Shown: positions 19,101 to 27,614 of the stretch, piece by piece
Position numbering within the stretch: the first letter of the stretch is position 1
How the letters are laid out: each line of letters opens with the position of its first letter
Source of the DNA: Corallococcus macrosporus
GTDB lineage: Bacteria > Myxococcota > Myxococcia > Myxococcales > Myxococcaceae
NCBI RefSeq assembly: GCF_017302985.1
Contig: NZ_JAFIMU010000007.1
Location: forward strand, 1,302,001 to 1,366,000
Length of the DNA: 64,000 bases
Reading direction: 5' to 3'
Notes under the pieces: model-generated
The model's input: only the letters and a program-made list of their open reading frames with translations
Databases searched by the model: none
Told to the model about the DNA's origin: nothing
Position numbers and translations under genes: made by a program

Positions 19101-19321
19101 TGGACCAGACCTTCAGCACCGCGCGCGTGTACGCCATCGAGCAGGGCGGCAAGCCGGACGACCTCACCGCCTGCCTCACCGCGAACAACCCCAACTGCAA
19201 GGTCATCTCCACCGCCACGGGGCTGCCCATCGCCGTGACGGACATCAACCCCAACTTCAAGCGGCCCACCGCCTACCAGGCCCCGCGCTCCATCCGCCTG
19301 GGCGCGAAGCTCAGCTTCTAG
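16118..19321 (+). CDS. TonB-dependent receptor with carboxypeptidase-like N-domain
   Basis: A 1067-residue outer-membrane receptor. The signal peptide LRRICFIRGLWLMVVLWG ends near AWAQ. Residues about 28-110 form a CarboxypepD_reg-like beta domain (TVISADDRRALADVVVTA; GLYRIPQLPPGTYMLRF). The plug follows (SQYVVDGLSVNDP; PEYGRSTGGVLNVVTKSGSN), then a ~750-residue barrel ending in RSIRLGAKLSF with the terminal Phe of outer-membrane barrels. This is the Oar-like architecture common in myxobacteria. GTG 16118 is preferred over upstream in-frame starts because it gives the correct signal peptide and has GGAGGGG at proper spacing. The ligand is unknown; the adjacent lipoprotein may be its partner. 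Confidence 0.92.
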   Translation: MLRRICFIRGLWLMVVLWGAGAWAQGNSVITGTVISADDRRALADVVVTATSPQLQGERTVLTDKSGLYRIPQLPPGTYMLRFDANGFTPYARPDILLRIDRTIRFNAELVPDTMNIDYTVVGSPPSVDVGSSAAGVTVDQEFIRNIAVIRPGTKGSASRSFEGLAELAPGATEDRYGVSISGSSSPESQYVVDGLSVNDPGVGTLGTPLSVEFVKEVNIITGGYMPEYGRSTGGVLNVVTKSGSNEFHGSVFANYAPGAFQTSGKEILREGSVISAQGSAHNLGDFGFDLGGPLLKDKLWFYVGVAPSFNRIQVDRQLSSYELCSEVDPANGCTAVGARRKDPTTGFSQVSPIEGSRVSRFADERSVQYLGKLTYNFNPDHSLSVSVFGTPRSSGGSGKYSFSDDGEPEVCSSLSCTSYVQGAYEAIATRRSNSAMDIVAKQASSFFDKKLLVDATLGWHHQADSILPSDGSGLGSGEGLSAKSNIAWRRTRNPGPHTINEFETLPNANDCGSTPEEQRLRCPVTAYSTGGPGTISIQRLDRVQGKVMGTYLLEALGHHILKAGADIERMSFYNNRARTGLTPWQECTGGDCFFSLNQYGYLEGPDQPVFLDNKEGTSTSTTVGGFIQDSWSVLDKVTVNVGLRYDVQTLYGLDGEVGLHLPNQWSPRLGVIYDPTQSGRAKVFANYARFFENVPLDMADLSFPQQQLLSATYDAPPCNPSREGSLLVDCTLDANRQPIGNRESPNQLWDAQGGDRVPVDPKIRAQSADEFVVGGEYELFAASRVGATYTRRYLNDVIEDMSRDDGSTFFLGNPGKGYSTDFPLAKREYDAVNVYFQRAFTSGWLAQASYTWSTLRGNYSGLFRADTGQLSPNLTRDFDLVSLTINREGQLPGDRTHAFKVFAAKEFMLGSRTSINVGGNYRARSGTPLNYLGAHPRRSGSETFILPRGSAGRLPWVHGVDGHVGVNQRLVKDYVLTVSLDVFNLFNFQQYTDVDQTFSTARVYAIEQGGKPDDLTACLTANNPNCKVISTATGLPIAVTDINPNFKRPTAYQAPRSIRLGAKLSF

Positions 19322-19330
19322 GCCACCGCC

Positions 19331-20113
19331 ATGAGGACCCCCGCGATGAAGCTTCGTTGGATGGCAGTGAGTGCAGGAATCGCCGTGGCGGCCGTCGCCG
19401 TGGGCGCGTGCGGCAGCGAACCGGAAGCCGAGTGCGTGGTGGCGCGCGCCGTGTCGGACGGCTCCACCGGCTCGTTCGCCGCGAGCTACCAGCTCAAGCC
19501 CGGGCAGAACCCGGACACCGTCTGCGCGCGGCTCAAGCCGGAGCCGCTGGGCCTGCAGAAGTTCTTCAGCCCGGACCCGGCCGCGCCCGACACCGTGGGC
19601 GTGCGCAGCGCACGGCTGGGCAAGCTGCTGGAGGACTTCGCGTCCCGGCTGTCGGACGCGTCGAAGGACTCCGCCACGGCGGTGGGCCCCTTCGCGTCCG
19701 TGACGCCGGGGGCGGACCACTTCTGCTCGGTGCCGGAGCTCACGCCCACGCACCTGGAGGTGGCCGCGGGCCAGGCGCCCGACGGCGGCGCGCTGCCCGC
19801 GCAGGACTACGGCTATGCGTGGAGCAACCTGCGCATCTACAACACGCCGGAGATTCCGGGCACGCAGTTCACCGCGGACCTCGTCTACACGGAGAACGGC
19901 TGCGCCGCCGAGTACGCCGTGAAGGGCATCTGGCCGGTGGTGAAGTGCCAGAACACCAAGACGAAGCTGCCGGACGACACGCTGTGCGACCCGTACGCGG
20001 ACTACGACGCGGGACGGCTGCGCGGCTCCGGCATCAACCCGCTGTTCCCCGTGAAGTGCGACCCGGACGCGCTCATCTGCGTGCTCACGGGTGAGGTGCC
20101 GTCGGCGCCGTGA
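19331..20113 (+). CDS. Cys-containing lipoprotein linked to the TonB receptor
   Basis: A 260-residue protein starting MRTPAMKLRWMAVSAGIAVA with lipobox VGAC; ATG 19346 (MKLRWM) is an alternative start. The mature part carries several Cys residues likely to form disulfides (AECVV, DTVCARL, HFCSV, NGCAAEY, VVKCQN, DTLCDPY, VKCDPDALICV). It begins 9 bases after the receptor stop, so the two are one operon, suggesting a surface lipoprotein that works with the receptor in uptake. No family recognised. The 3' end overlaps the HAD gene by 29 bases on the opposite strand. Confidence 0.75.
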   Translation: MRTPAMKLRWMAVSAGIAVAAVAVGACGSEPEAECVVARAVSDGSTGSFAASYQLKPGQNPDTVCARLKPEPLGLQKFFSPDPAAPDTVGVRSARLGKLLEDFASRLSDASKDSATAVGPFASVTPGADHFCSVPELTPTHLEVAAGQAPDGGALPAQDYGYAWSNLRIYNTPEIPGTQFTADLVYTENGCAAEYAVKGIWPVVKCQNTKTKLPDDTLCDPYADYDAGRLRGSGINPLFPVKCDPDALICVLTGEVPSAP

Positions 20114-20798
20114 GGCCGTGACTTCCGGGACGCAGCGCCTGCGGCAGGTCCCGGAAGTCCTTCACCAGCCAGTCCGGCCGCTCGCGCACCAGGACCTCGC
20201 GCGGGAACGACGTGGCGACGGCGACACACGCCGCGCCCGCGGCCCGCGCGGCCCTCAGCCCCACCACCGCGTCCTCGAACACCACGCACGCGTGCGGTGG
20301 CACGCCCAGCGCGGCGGCGGCCTTGAGGTAGACCTCCGGATCCGGCTTGCCCTGGGCGACGTCCGTGGACGTCACGCGCACGGGGAACAGGTGCTCCAGC
20401 CCCACGCGCTCCAGGGCCCGCTCCGCGTTCTGGGCCAGCGCGCTCGTGCCCAGGGCCCAGGGCACGCCCGCCTGCTTCAGGGACAGCAGGTAGGCGCCCA
20501 CGCCAGGGACGGCGGACACCGGCTCGTGGTCGAGCAGCCGGTGGAACGCCAGCTCGCGGTCATCCGTGAGCGCGGCCACCTGCTCGTCGTCCAGCTCCGG
20601 GCCGAACCACGCCCGCAGCGTCTCTCCAGCCCGCCGGCCGTTGGTGGCCAGCAGCTCCTCCCGTGTGGGCACATAGCCCCGCTCACGGGCGAACTCCTCC
20701 CAGACGCGGTAGTGCAGCTCCGTCGTGTCGATGACGACGCCGTCCAGGTCGAAGAGGACGGCGCCGAAGGAAGTGATGTTCGAGGTCGATGGGGACAT
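20085..20798 (-). CDS. HAD family hydrolase, beta-phosphoglucomutase/phosphatase type
   Basis: A 237-residue HAD subfamily IA protein. Motif I is LFDLDGVVIDTTELH (nucleophile Asp and acid/base Asp), motif II is LGTSALAQ, motif III Lys is in GKPDPEVYLKAA, and motif IV is VFEDAVVGLRAARAAGA. The helical cap lies between motifs I and II. Such enzymes dephosphorylate or isomerise sugar phosphates; the substrate is not predictable. ATG 20798 (MSPSTSNITSFGAV) is chosen as the closest start to motif I; a start 27 bases upstream is possible. Divergent from the sigma-54 activator across 213 bases. Confidence 0.88.
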   Translation of the reverse strand: MSPSTSNITSFGAVLFDLDGVVIDTTELHYRVWEEFARERGYVPTREELLATNGRRAGETLRAWFGPELDDEQVAALTDDRELAFHRLLDHEPVSAVPGVGAYLLSLKQAGVPWALGTSALAQNAERALERVGLEHLFPVRVTSTDVAQGKPDPEVYLKAAAALGVPPHACVVFEDAVVGLRAARAAGAACVAVATSFPREVLVRERPDWLVKDFRDLPQALRPGSHGLTAPTAPHP

Positions 20799-21011
20799 GA
20801 AGGTCGGGCTCTCTCGAAGATCCACACGGCACGCCTCTCAACACTATTCACGGGGTGGGGCGCGGGCGTGGCTTCTGGCCCCACTGTCGCCGCTCACCGT
20901 GCGAGCAGCCGTGGGACTGATTCCCGGCCAGGGGGATGGGAGGTAAGGAGGGGGTCCGCCTGTCAGGCCCAGGTGGGAGCCGCTTGCTGTAGGCTTTCTC
21001 AGAGATCCAAG
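20799..21011. promoter_or_regulatory. Divergent region between HAD hydrolase and sigma-54 activator
   Basis: 213 non-coding bases. The patch TCTCAACACTATTCACG (about 20836-20852) is the least GC-rich part and a possible promoter for either gene. No clear palindrome or sigma-54 element was seen here. Confidence 0.3.
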
Positions 21012-22652
<1,641 letters not shown>

Positions 22653-22655
22653 CGC

Positions 22656-22672
22656 TGGTACGGCGCCTGCAA
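22656..22672 (+). promoter_or_regulatory. -24/-12 (sigma-54-like) element 1
   Basis: TGGTACG-GCGC-CTGCAA matches the TGGCACG-N4-TTGCA sigma-54 consensus with the invariant GG and GC ten bases apart. It begins 4 bases after the activator gene stop. The C of the GC pair is 17 bases before the ATG of the first small gene, so a transcript would have a leader of only about 5 bases. Confidence 0.5.
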
Positions 22673-22686
22673 ATCCTCACGGCACC

Positions 22687-23046
22687 ATGGCCAATCCCCC
22701 CATCACCATCGACGTCTCGACGACCCCCGTCAGCTACGACCCCAGCCCGGATGTGAAGCACGGCGATACGGTCGTGTTCACGTTGGGCGCCGCCATCCAC
22801 GCGACGGCGACCATCTCGTTCACCCACGGCACCTGCCTCACGACGTCTGGCCCGTACACGCTGGGAGGCCCCACGCTGGCGACTGCGCCCCTGGTCGTGT
22901 CCCTGACGGCGGCGAAGGGGGTCTATGCCTTCGACGTGGACTTCAACAGCGGCCAGGAGTCCCAGGCTCGCAAGGGTCACGAGTGGGACCGGAAGAACGG
23001 TGGCATCGACGTGACCAGCGACCCGCCGGAAGAGGCCCGCCGGTAG
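22687..23046 (+). CDS. Tandem small beta-rich protein, copy 1
   Basis: A 119-residue protein without signal peptide. The shared family core is visible in all three tandem copies: HGDTVVFTLG, then a strand-Cys segment (GTCLTTSGPYTLGG), then KGVY-F-V and a C-terminal RKNGGIDVTSDPPE. The pattern suggests a small beta-sandwich. Identity between copies 1 and 2 is high; copy 3 is more diverged. ATG 22687 is the only plausible start. It directly follows the sigma-54 activator and is preceded by a -24/-12-like element. Function unknown. Confidence 0.75.
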   Translation: MANPPITIDVSTTPVSYDPSPDVKHGDTVVFTLGAAIHATATISFTHGTCLTTSGPYTLGGPTLATAPLVVSLTAAKGVYAFDVDFNSGQESQARKGHEWDRKNGGIDVTSDPPEEARR

Positions 23047-23064
23047 GCCCCGGACACGTCAGCT

Positions 23065-23096
23065 CCCGGACGTGACACGCCATTGACGCGTCCGGG
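23065..23096. repeat. Hairpin repeat A between tandem genes
   Basis: CCCGGACG and CGTCCGGG form an 8-bp perfect stem around a 16-base loop. The block CGTGACACGCCATTGACGCG (23071-23090) recurs exactly in the next intergenic gap. Located 18 bases after the copy 1 stop, so it may end that transcript, be an activator site, or be a leftover of gene duplication. Confidence 0.6.
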
Positions 23097-23153
23097 ATGC
23101 GGTTCCTGTCGCCTCCGTGAAACCTCCAAGGCGTGCGTTCAGGACATGCGCTC

Positions 23154-23170
23154 TGGCCCGGGGGCTGCAA
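23154..23170 (+). promoter_or_regulatory. -24/-12 (sigma-54-like) element 2
   Basis: TGGCCCG-GGGG-CTGCAA has GG and GC ten bases apart, and its GC is 17 bases before ATG 23185, exactly as for element 1. If translation instead began at ATG 23170 (MLWGP-MASI), the GGGGG would be a ribosome-binding site and the promoter reading would fail. Confidence 0.5.
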
Positions 23171-23184
23171 TGCTGTGGGGACCT

Positions 23185-23550
23185 ATGGCCTCCATCACAG
23201 TCAACCTCTCCACGGATCCCATCAGCTACGACCCCGGCCCGGAAGTGAAGCACGGCGACACGGTCGTCTTCTCGATGGGCAGCTACCCTTCGTCCTACAC
23301 CGCCACCATCACGTTCCCGGACGGGACCTGCCTCACCACGTCCGGTCCGTACACGCTCGGGGGCGGCACGCTGACGACCTCCCCGAAGACCGTCTCGATG
23401 ACGGCGCCGAAGGGCGTCTACGACTTCAACGCGCTCATCGACGATGGGACGCGCCCCAAGGAGGGCGCCGACCCTCGCGGTCCGGTGGAGCGCGACCGCA
23501 AGAACGGCGGCATCGACGTGACCAGCGACCCGCCGGAGGATCCGGTCTAG
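23185..23550 (+). CDS. Tandem small beta-rich protein, copy 2
   Basis: A 121-residue paralogue of copy 1, closest to it: HGDTVVFSMG, GTCLTTSGPYTLGGG, APKGVYDF and RKNGGIDVTSDPPE are kept. A six-residue-longer acidic/Pro loop precedes the C-terminal motif. ATG 23185 is preferred by comparison with copy 1, which has no start codon at the upstream position; ATG 23170 is a possible 5-residue extension. No signal peptide, so cytosolic unless exported by a specialised route. Confidence 0.75.
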   Translation: MASITVNLSTDPISYDPGPEVKHGDTVVFSMGSYPSSYTATITFPDGTCLTTSGPYTLGGGTLTTSPKTVSMTAPKGVYDFNALIDDGTRPKEGADPRGPVERDRKNGGIDVTSDPPEDPV

Positions 23551-23567
23551 CGGTCGTCTGACGTCAG

Positions 23568-23602
23568 CCCCGGACCGTGACACGCCATTGACGCGTCCGG
23601 GG
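23568..23602. repeat. Hairpin repeat B between tandem genes
   Basis: CCCCGGAC pairs with GTCCGGGG (8 bp) around the same core CGTGACACGCCATTGACGCG seen in repeat A. It starts 17 bases after the copy 2 stop, a spacing almost equal to that of repeat A, which favours a transcription-end role, though a shared origin by duplication explains it too. Confidence 0.6.
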
Positions 23603-23607
23603 CGCGT

Positions 23608-23624
23608 TGGTCCAGGGCCTGCAA
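23608..23624 (+). promoter_or_regulatory. -24/-12 (sigma-54-like) element 3
   Basis: TGGTCCA-GGGC-CTGCAA again has GG and GC ten bases apart, with the GC 17 bases before ATG 23639. The bases between this element and the ATG have diverged among the three copies while TGG, the middle C and CTGCAA are kept. Confidence 0.5.
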
Positions 23625-23638
23625 TGACATGCGGGCCC

Positions 23639-23986
23639 ATGGCCAACGTCACGGTGAACGTCGTCGCGATGCGGGGCGGATACAACCTCCGGAAGCAGGT
23701 GAACCACGGAGACACCGTGGTCTTCACGCTGGGCACCGCGTCCGTCGTCCCGAGTGCCTCCATCACGTTTCCCAAGGGGACCTGCTTCACCGAGTCGGGC
23801 CCGTTCCAGCTGGGCCTCGATAACGTGATGACCCACGAGCTGACCGTCTCCGACACCGCGAACAAGGGGGTCTATCTCTTCGAGGTGCGCATCCCCGGCG
23901 ACAGTCCGTCCGAGGAGCCCCCGTCGGGCCGCAAGAACGGCGGCATCGAGGTGATCAGCGCTCCGCCGGTGGAGGGCCGCCCGTAG
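23639..23986 (+). CDS. Tandem small beta-rich protein, copy 3
   Basis: A 115-residue, more diverged paralogue: NHGDTVVFTLG, SITFPKGTCFTESGPFQLG, NKGVYLFEV and RKNGGIEVISAPP keep the family pattern, including the single Cys. ATG 23639 matches the start of copy 1; ATG 23624 would add five residues (MTCGP). Its 3' end overlaps the convergent Ser/Thr kinase gene by 32 bases. Function unknown. Confidence 0.73.
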   Translation: MANVTVNVVAMRGGYNLRKQVNHGDTVVFTLGTASVVPSASITFPKGTCFTESGPFQLGLDNVMTHELTVSDTANKGVYLFEVRIPGDSPSEEPPSGRKNGGIEVISAPPVEGRP

Positions 23987-26900
23987 GAAGCTGCCCGGGC
24001 AGCAGTCCTTCCTTCACCTCGCGAGCCCGGATCCACCGGGGACGGGCCGCCACCACCGCGTCGGCCAGCTCCAGTCCGCGCTTCACGCTCGCCGTCGCGT
24101 CCTGCCCTTCATGCAGGCGCCACCGCGCCCAGGCACCGTGGAGGTCCGCCGCCGCGAGCCGGTACTCCAGCCTGGGGTCGAGCTTCATCGCTTCCTCGAA
24201 GGCCTGCGCCGCGCGCGTGAAGCCGCCCTCCGCCGCGCCATGCCCCTGCGCCAGCCAGCGCGCCCGGAGGCCCGTGGCTTCCGCCAGGTAGCGCCAGGCG
24301 TTGCCCAGCTTGGGGTTGAGCTCCCGTGCCCGGTTCAGCGCCGCCTCCGCCTTCGCGAGGTCCGCCGCCGGGTCGTGTGCCCGCGACAGCGTCCACGTCG
24401 CCTGGCGCACCCAGGCCTTGCCCAGGTTCGCCAGGAGGTCCGCGTCGTCCGGCAGCCGCTTCAGCGCCTCCGTGTAGTCGTCCACCGCGGCTCGCAGCGC
24501 GGCGCTGGGGTCCTCGCCCTTCTGAAGCTGGAGCTCGGCGCGGAAGACCTCCCACTCGCCCAGGTTGTTGAAGGCGAAGCCCTGCGCGGGCGCCAGCTCC
24601 CGGGCCTTCTCGAAGGACGCCCTCGCCTCGTCGAGCAGGGCCTTCGTGTCGCCGCCCTCCTCCGCGCGCAGCTCCGCCTGCCAGAACACCGCGGAGCCCA
24701 GCGCGTTGTGGAGCGCGGGCTGCTTCGCGTTGAGCGCCAATCCCTGCCGGTACAGCGACAGGGCCCGCTCCAGGTCCACGCTCACGTCCTCGCCCTTCAG
24801 GTAGCGGGCGCGCGCGAGCTGCTCCGCCACCTCCGCGCCGTTGAAGCACGCGCCGAAGTTGTCCGGGTTCAGCGACAGGGCCCGCGTCAGCGCGCTGTTC
24901 GCAAGGCGCAGGTCCCCCGCCGCATCCGGCGCGTTCGGCAGGTCCGCCCGCTTGCGGTACGCGACGCCCAGGTTGATCCACGAGTACGGCTGTTGCTCGC
25001 TCAGCTGGAGCGCCATCTTGTACGCGGCGATGGCCTTGTCCAGGAGCGGCACCGGATCTCCCCCGCGCGCCGCCTCCGCGTCCGCCTGCCCCTGCCACGC
25101 GAGGCCCAGGTTGGCGTGGAACGCGTAGTCGCGGTCCTCGGCGCGCAGCTGCTCGAACGAAGCAATCGCCAGCCTCAGATGTTCGCGCGGATCCTGCCCG
25201 TTCAGCTGCAGGTAGCGCGCCCACAGCCGGTGCACGAGGGCGCGCTCCAACGAGACACGATCGCTCGGCGTGGCCACGGCCTCCGCGGTGCGCAGCGCGG
25301 CCAGGGACTTCTCCAGCAGCGCCTCCACGCCCTCGCCGCCCTGGTTCGTGCGCTGCTCCGCCAGCCGGCGATGGAAGCGCGCCTCCAGCACCAGCGAACG
25401 GGCGTGGTCCGGCGCGGCGGCGAGCGCACGCGACAGCGCCGCCAGGCCCCGCTCGTAGTGCGGCAGGATGTTCCCCTCGCCGTACAGCTCCATCACCAGC
25501 GCGGCCAGCTCCAGCCGCCCCAGCACCGAGTGCACCACCGGCTGGCTCTCCGCCGTGGCGACCGCGGCGGCGTAGGCCTCACGGCTCAGCGCCAGGTCCG
25601 CCTGCGAACCCGCGCGGTCCCCGCCGTTCCAGCGGCGCATGGAGCGCGCCAGCAGGATGTCCCCGCGCAACAGCGGCGCTTCGTAGAACCACGGCGCCTG
25701 CGCGCCCGGCGCGTCCAGCAGCGCGAGCGCGTCCTCCGGCCGGTCCTCGTAGAACGCGAACAGGGCCTTCACGAACGACGGCGGCGCGGGGACGTCCGGC
25801 CCTTCCGCCTGGCGCAGGTACGCGAGCGCCGGGTCGCGGTAGCGCCCGTTCAGCTCCTTGAGCCGGGCCTCGCGCTGCGCGGGGGCACGGCGCTCCACGT
25901 CCAGCAGCAGCTGCTCGCGGTAGAGGTGGCCCAGCACCTGCGCCAGCGCCCACGCCACGCGCGGCTCGCGGTAGCCGTGCGTCCACGCGGACTCCAGCTT
26001 CCCTCGCGCGCCGTCCAGGTCGTCCAGCGCGAACAGGGCGCGGCCCAGCGCGTACTCCCCGGGTCCCACCGCCTGCTCGCCCGCGCGGGCGATGTCCGCC
26101 TCCAGCGCCGCCATGCTCGCGCGCAGCGCCTCGCGGTCCTTGCGCGTGTCGTGCAGGCGCGACAGCGCGGAGTAGCGCGCCGAGGACTCGATGCGCTCCA
26201 CGCGCTCGGTGAACGCACGGGCCAGCCGCTCGCGTTCAGCCACTTCGCCGCGCGCGAGCCGCGCCTGCGTGAGCGCGCCGGCCACCACCACCGCCACCGT
26301 GCCGCCCAGCGCCAGCGCCGCGCGGTGCTTGCGGACCTTCTTGCCCAGCCAGTAGCGCGCGCCCCGGCGGGCCCGCACCGGCTCTCCCGCGAGGAAGCGC
26401 TCCAGGTCGTCGGTGAACGCGCGCACGGAGTCATAGCGGAGCGGCCGCTCCTTCTCCAGGCACTTGAGGACCACGGCCTCCAGGTCCTCCGGGATGTCCG
26501 GCTCCAGCAGGCGCGGGCGCGGAGGCGGCTCCGACTGGAGCTTCGCGAGCACCTCCTTCTCCGTGCCGCCGGTGAAGGGAGGCTGCCCCGTGAGCAGCGC
26601 GTACAGCGTCGCGCCCAGCGCGTAGACGTCCGCGCGGCGGTCCAGGCGGTGGCCTTCACCGCGGGCCTGCTCGGGCGGCATGTAGTGCGGCGTGCCCAGC
26701 ACCGCGTTCGGGGTGGTGCTGTCCTCGCGCCAGTCGCGCGCGAGCCCGAAGTCCATCACGAACGGGAGGAAGCCGCCGTCCTCCGTGCGCTCCACCAGGA
26801 TGTTGCCGGGCTTCAGGTCGCGGTGGACCAGCCCCACGCGGTGCGCGGCGTGCACGCCCTCGGCGGCCTGGCACAACACCCAGACACGCTGCTCCAGCGT

Positions 26901-27497
26901 GAGCGAGTTGGAGAGCTGCCCCAGCGACGGGCCCTCCACGTAGCGCATGGCGATGAAGGCGTGGCCGCGCACCTCGCCCACTTCGTAGACCTCGCACACG
27001 CGCTCGTGGCGCACGCGGGCCTGGGCGCGGGCCTCGGACAGGAAGCGGCGGGCCAGCTCCGGGTCCCCGTCGCGCACGAACTTGAGGGCCACGTTGCGGC
27101 GCAGCAGCGGATCATACGCCAGGAACACCTGCCCCATGCCGCCCTGCCCCAGGAAGCGCACGGGCTCGTAGCGGTCCCACCCGGGCACCGGAAAGGCGGG
27201 CACGCCTTCGATGGCCAGCGAGGCGGGGACCGCCGTGGACAGCGTGGCGGCCTCCTCGACGGGGGCACTGCCCCGGTCCGTGCGGCCTCGCACCAGGTCC
27301 TGCCGCAAGAGGTCCAGGGTGTTCTCCGTCAGCCGGCCCCGTTCCTTCAGCAGCTCCAGGGGCCCGCGGTGCAGGCGGAGGGCCTCCTCGCGCAGGGCGG
27401 CCGCCTCGTCAGAGGACAGCAGCCCCTCGTCCAGCGCGAGCAGGACCTCCTCCTCATAGAACTCTGGACGGCCTGCCCCGCTCACGGACGGGAGCAT
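23955..27497 (-). CDS. Ser/Thr protein kinase with TPR sensor region
   Basis: An 1180-residue membrane kinase. An N-terminal helical segment (about 12-70) is shared with the partial kinase at 63553. The PknB-like kinase domain is about 110-385: glycine loop LGQGGMGQVF (116-125), Lys139 in VALKF, catalytic HRDLKPGN (225-232), DFG (249-251), and GTPHYMPPEQ. A single transmembrane helix (about 402-420) separates it from some 750 residues of TPR-like helical pairs, which would lie outside the cytoplasm as a binding platform. All catalytic residues are present. No partner gene is adjacent on the same strand, but the FHA-like activator lies nearby. Confidence 0.93.
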   Translation of the reverse strand: MLPSVSGAGRPEFYEEEVLLALDEGLLSSDEAAALREEALRLHRGPLELLKERGRLTENTLDLLRQDLVRGRTDRGSAPVEEAATLSTAVPASLAIEGVPAFPVPGWDRYEPVRFLGQGGMGQVFLAYDPLLRRNVALKFVRDGDPELARRFLSEARAQARVRHERVCEVYEVGEVRGHAFIAMRYVEGPSLGQLSNSLTLEQRVWVLCQAAEGVHAAHRVGLVHRDLKPGNILVERTEDGGFLPFVMDFGLARDWREDSTTPNAVLGTPHYMPPEQARGEGHRLDRRADVYALGATLYALLTGQPPFTGGTEKEVLAKLQSEPPPRPRLLEPDIPEDLEAVVLKCLEKERPLRYDSVRAFTDDLERFLAGEPVRARRGARYWLGKKVRKHRAALALGGTVAVVVAGALTQARLARGEVAERERLARAFTERVERIESSARYSALSRLHDTRKDREALRASMAALEADIARAGEQAVGPGEYALGRALFALDDLDGARGKLESAWTHGYREPRVAWALAQVLGHLYREQLLLDVERRAPAQREARLKELNGRYRDPALAYLRQAEGPDVPAPPSFVKALFAFYEDRPEDALALLDAPGAQAPWFYEAPLLRGDILLARSMRRWNGGDRAGSQADLALSREAYAAAVATAESQPVVHSVLGRLELAALVMELYGEGNILPHYERGLAALSRALAAAPDHARSLVLEARFHRRLAEQRTNQGGEGVEALLEKSLAALRTAEAVATPSDRVSLERALVHRLWARYLQLNGQDPREHLRLAIASFEQLRAEDRDYAFHANLGLAWQGQADAEAARGGDPVPLLDKAIAAYKMALQLSEQQPYSWINLGVAYRKRADLPNAPDAAGDLRLANSALTRALSLNPDNFGACFNGAEVAEQLARARYLKGEDVSVDLERALSLYRQGLALNAKQPALHNALGSAVFWQAELRAEEGGDTKALLDEARASFEKARELAPAQGFAFNNLGEWEVFRAELQLQKGEDPSAALRAAVDDYTEALKRLPDDADLLANLGKAWVRQATWTLSRAHDPAADLAKAEAALNRARELNPKLGNAWRYLAEATGLRARWLAQGHGAAEGGFTRAAQAFEEAMKLDPRLEYRLAAADLHGAWARWRLHEGQDATASVKRGLELADAVVAARPRWIRAREVKEGLLPGQLPTGGPPPAER

Positions 27498-27547
27498 ACG
27501 GGGAAGGCGGGGGAACGCGGGAGCGCCGCCGGAAGGGCGCCATGGGA

Positions 27548-27567
27548 GGGAGCGAGGGGGCGCTCCC
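27548..27567. terminator. 7-bp inverted repeat after the DUF4215 gene
   Basis: GGGAGCG and CGCTCCC flank AGGGGG in the 117-base gap between the DUF4215 gene stop and the kinase start. Read on the minus strand it is a G+C hairpin about 48 bases after the stop. There is no U-tract, so it is only a weak terminator candidate. Confidence 0.35.
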
Positions 27568-27614
27568 GAAAAGGGGGAAGGCCAACCCCTCCGGCGGGCT
27601 CCGCGAGGTGAGGC

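Noticed and set aside
15674..19753. Very long minus-strand frame opposite the TonB receptor
   Set aside because: It is antisense to a clear TonB receptor and lipoprotein. Only its last ~85 codons (MTSRLV...) look real, and those are described as the frameshifted membrane gene.
20091..21011. 307-codon in-frame extension upstream of the sigma-54 activator
   Set aside because: It runs antisense through the HAD hydrolase, has an Arg/His-rich composition and no domain. The ATG at 21012 gives a normal activator.
23071..23602. Hairpin repeats A and B as sigma-54 enhancer sites
   Set aside because: Their distances to the promoter elements differ greatly (about 60 and 6 bases) while the distances to the preceding stop codons match, which fits a transcript end or duplication remnant better.
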